64,000 nucleotides of DNA from Flavobacterium sp. (GTDB lineage Bacteria; Bacteroidota; Bacteroidia; Flavobacteriales; Flavobacteriaceae), in the NCBI RefSeq assembly GCF_017744675.1, contig NZ_JAGIAV010000004.1, forward strand, positions 420,567 to 484,566, written 5' to 3'. Made by a program: the position numbers and the translations under genes. A model generated the notes under the pieces. It saw only the letters and a program-made list of their open reading frames with translations, ran no database searches and was not told the DNA's origin. This document shows positions 62,421-64,000 of this stretch, one piece after another. Numbering within the stretch: the first letter of the stretch is position 1; each line of letters starts with the position of its first letter.

Positions 62421-63776
62421 ATGAAGGAGAAACTACTAATTGTTGAAGATGAATTTATTGTTGCAAATGATCTAAAAATCATGCTGCAGAAAGCAGGCTA
62501 TCAAGTTGTTGGCATTGCCGCTTCTGTGGCTCAGGCAAGAAAACTAATCGAAGAAAAAAGTCCAGATTGGATTTTACTGGATATTATATTAAAAGGCAAT
62601 TTAACAGGAATTGATTTGGCGTGGGAACTGCGCGAAATGAATCTGCCTTTTCTTTATATCTCAGCAAACACCAATCAGAGCACGCTTGAAGCCGTTAAAG
62701 CTACACATCCGTACGGTTTTATGGTTAAGCCTTTTAGAGAAAAAGATCTCGTTGTGATGTTGGATATCGCTAGATATCGATTTAATCAAGAAAAAGAAAA
62801 TCTAGCTCCAGCCGTGACAGCAAACCAAGAAATTGCGGGAATCATTGGCGAAAGTCCGTTATTAAAAGAAGCTATTGAAAAAATAAAAATTGTAGCTCCT
62901 GCTGAAACTTCTGTTTTAATTTTGGGCGAAAGCGGTACCGGAAAAGAAAGAGCCGCACACGCCATACATGAACTTTCGACGCATAAATCACATCCGATTG
63001 TAGTGGTAAACTGCGCCGCTTTACCGCAATCTTTGATAGAATCGGAACTTTTCGGACATGAAAAAGGTGCTTTTACAGGAGCTAATGCATTGCGAATTGG
63101 AAAATTCGAACAAGCCAATAACGGAACTATTTTTCTCGATGAAATTGGCGAATTGCCGCTTGACTCTCAAGTAAAATTATTACGAGTGTTGCAAGAGAAA
63201 GAAATTCAACGTCTTGGAAGCAATAAAACCATTAAAATTAATGTTCGCATTGTAGCGGCTACCAATAAAATTCTTGAAAAAGAAGTTGCCGAAGGGCGTT
63301 TCAGACTAGATTTATATTATAGATTAAATGTATTTCCGATACAATTGCCGTCTTTAAGAGAACGCAAAGAAGATATAGAAATATTGGCTTATTATTTTCT
63401 AAAAAAATATGCAGCAAGTTCTAAAAAGACTGTAAACAAAATAAGCGCACCAGCTTTGGAACAATTAAAAAGTTATAATTGGCCAGGAAATGTACGTGAA
63501 TTGGAACATTTGGCAGAAAGAAATGTGCTGCTCGCCAAAACAAACGAAATTGAAAAATTTGACTTACCTTCTATCACTCCTATTGTCGCTTTAGAAACTA
63601 GCTCTAATAAACTAAAGTCAATGGAAGAAATGGAAAAAGAACATATTATGAATGCACTTCAAATCTGCAATGGCAAAGTCTCAGGCATTGGTGGTGCTGC
63701 CGAGCTTTTAAAAATGCAACCGCAGACTTTGTATTCAAAAATGAAAAAATTAGGTATTAAACAAGGATATAATTAA
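62421..63776 (+). CDS. Sigma-54-dependent response regulator (REC-AAA+-Fis HTH)
   Basis: A 451-residue NtrC-type activator: receiver domain (1 to about 125, phospho-Asp54 in WILLDIILKG, FMVKPF), AAA+ (about 140-375) with Walker A GESGTGKER, GAFTGA loop, Walker B GTIFLDEIGE, and a Fis HTH (KVSGIGGAAELLKMQPQTLYSKMKKLGI). Very similar in the AAA+ and HTH parts to the activator at 27693, but lacking its GAF domain. No kinase gene is adjacent, so its input may be shared or from outside the window. Confidence 0.95.
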   Translation: MKEKLLIVEDEFIVANDLKIMLQKAGYQVVGIAASVAQARKLIEEKSPDWILLDIILKGNLTGIDLAWELREMNLPFLYISANTNQSTLEAVKATHPYGFMVKPFREKDLVVMLDIARYRFNQEKENLAPAVTANQEIAGIIGESPLLKEAIEKIKIVAPAETSVLILGESGTGKERAAHAIHELSTHKSHPIVVVNCAALPQSLIESELFGHEKGAFTGANALRIGKFEQANNGTIFLDEIGELPLDSQVKLLRVLQEKEIQRLGSNKTIKINVRIVAATNKILEKEVAEGRFRLDLYYRLNVFPIQLPSLRERKEDIEILAYYFLKKYAASSKKTVNKISAPALEQLKSYNWPGNVRELEHLAERNVLLAKTNEIEKFDLPSITPIVALETSSNKLKSMEEMEKEHIMNALQICNGKVSGIGGAAELLKMQPQTLYSKMKKLGIKQGYN

Positions 63777-64000
63777 ATTTATAGAACCGCAAAGTTTTTT
63801 TACCGCAAAGCACGCTAAGATTTACGCAAAGTTCGCGAAGTTTCTTTTGAAATTCTTTGAAAATCATGAGTTTGCAAAGCTTTGTCTGCAAAGTTTTATC
63901 TAGACAAAGCTTTGCGAACTTAATCTTTAGATTTCGCTTAAGATCTTAATAAAAAGCCTTAGCGAACTCTGCGTAATTAAATGCGTAATTAAAAAAGTAA
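63777..64000. repeat. CGCAAAG-type intergenic repeat region at window end
   Basis: Short direct and inverted copies of CGCAAAG/CTTTGCG with AAGCTTTG-type hairpins (for example GCAAAGCTTTG near 63873). The sequence is related to the array at 46084-46652. No gene is visible. Confidence 0.55.

Overview
The window looks like the chromosome of a Flavobacterium or close relative (Bacteroidota, Flavobacteriaceae). It is AT-rich and has TonB-dependent receptors with N-terminal carboxypeptidase-regulatory domains, a SusC/SusD pair, acidic-tailed lipoproteins, no Shine-Dalgarno sequences, and promoters of the Bacteroidota type (TTG, 19-21 bp, TAnnTTTG). No phage, plasmid, transposase, CRISPR array, rRNA or tRNA was recognised. 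Names rest on motif recognition by eye, without database searches.

Layout. 1-7.5 kb: the N-terminus of a P-type ATPase, a polysaccharide-lyase-like lipoprotein, a double GNAT acetyltransferase, and a LytS/LytTR-type two-component system divergent from a TonB-dependent receptor. 7.5-13 kb: a ChrA transporter, then an AraC regulator with a hydrolase/acetyltransferase/cupin operon behind a 21-bp-spaced direct repeat, and a luciferase-like monooxygenase. 13.4-19.2 kb: aspartate:alanine antiporter, aspartate 4-decarboxylase, periplasmic asparaginase and porin, a complete asparagine-to-alanine proton-motive module. 19.6-24.4 kb: a TolC/HlyD/two-permease exporter without its ATPase. 24.8-33.5 kb: small hydrolases around a divergent pair made of a TPR histidine kinase and a sigma-54 activator. 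33.7-40.8 kb: three AraC regulators with a DJ-1-like protein, an epimerase, an MFS exporter and a siderophore-interacting flavoprotein. 40.9-46.7 kb: SusD/SusC with a long leader encoding a Cys-Cys peptide, then a tandem array with a period near 165 bp. 46.7-53.7 kb: small secreted or unknown proteins, a frameshifted isochorismatase and a zinc-finger/flavin monooxygenase fusion. 54.2-62.3 kb: a probable catabolic cluster (esterase, YcaC-like hydrolase, alginate-export-type porin, free M17 N-domain protein, amidohydrolase, DoxX), then Dps and a DUF1275 protein. 62.4-63.8 kb: a second sigma-54 activator.

The most interesting signals are regulatory. First, the susC leader on the minus strand encodes MKKRMCCR, and its two Cys codons are complementary to the loop of the following hairpin, which suggests cysteine-responsive control. 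Second, four good sigma-54-type sites (W-GGCAY-N5-TTGK) plus one weak one precede scattered stress-type hydrolases and an isolated short transcript. Four of these have a GAAATA-type element 64-66 bp upstream, and the window also encodes two sigma-54 activators. Third, the same 22-bp palindrome lies upstream of both the P-type ATPase and the aspartate module, at almost the same distance from a putative -7 element.
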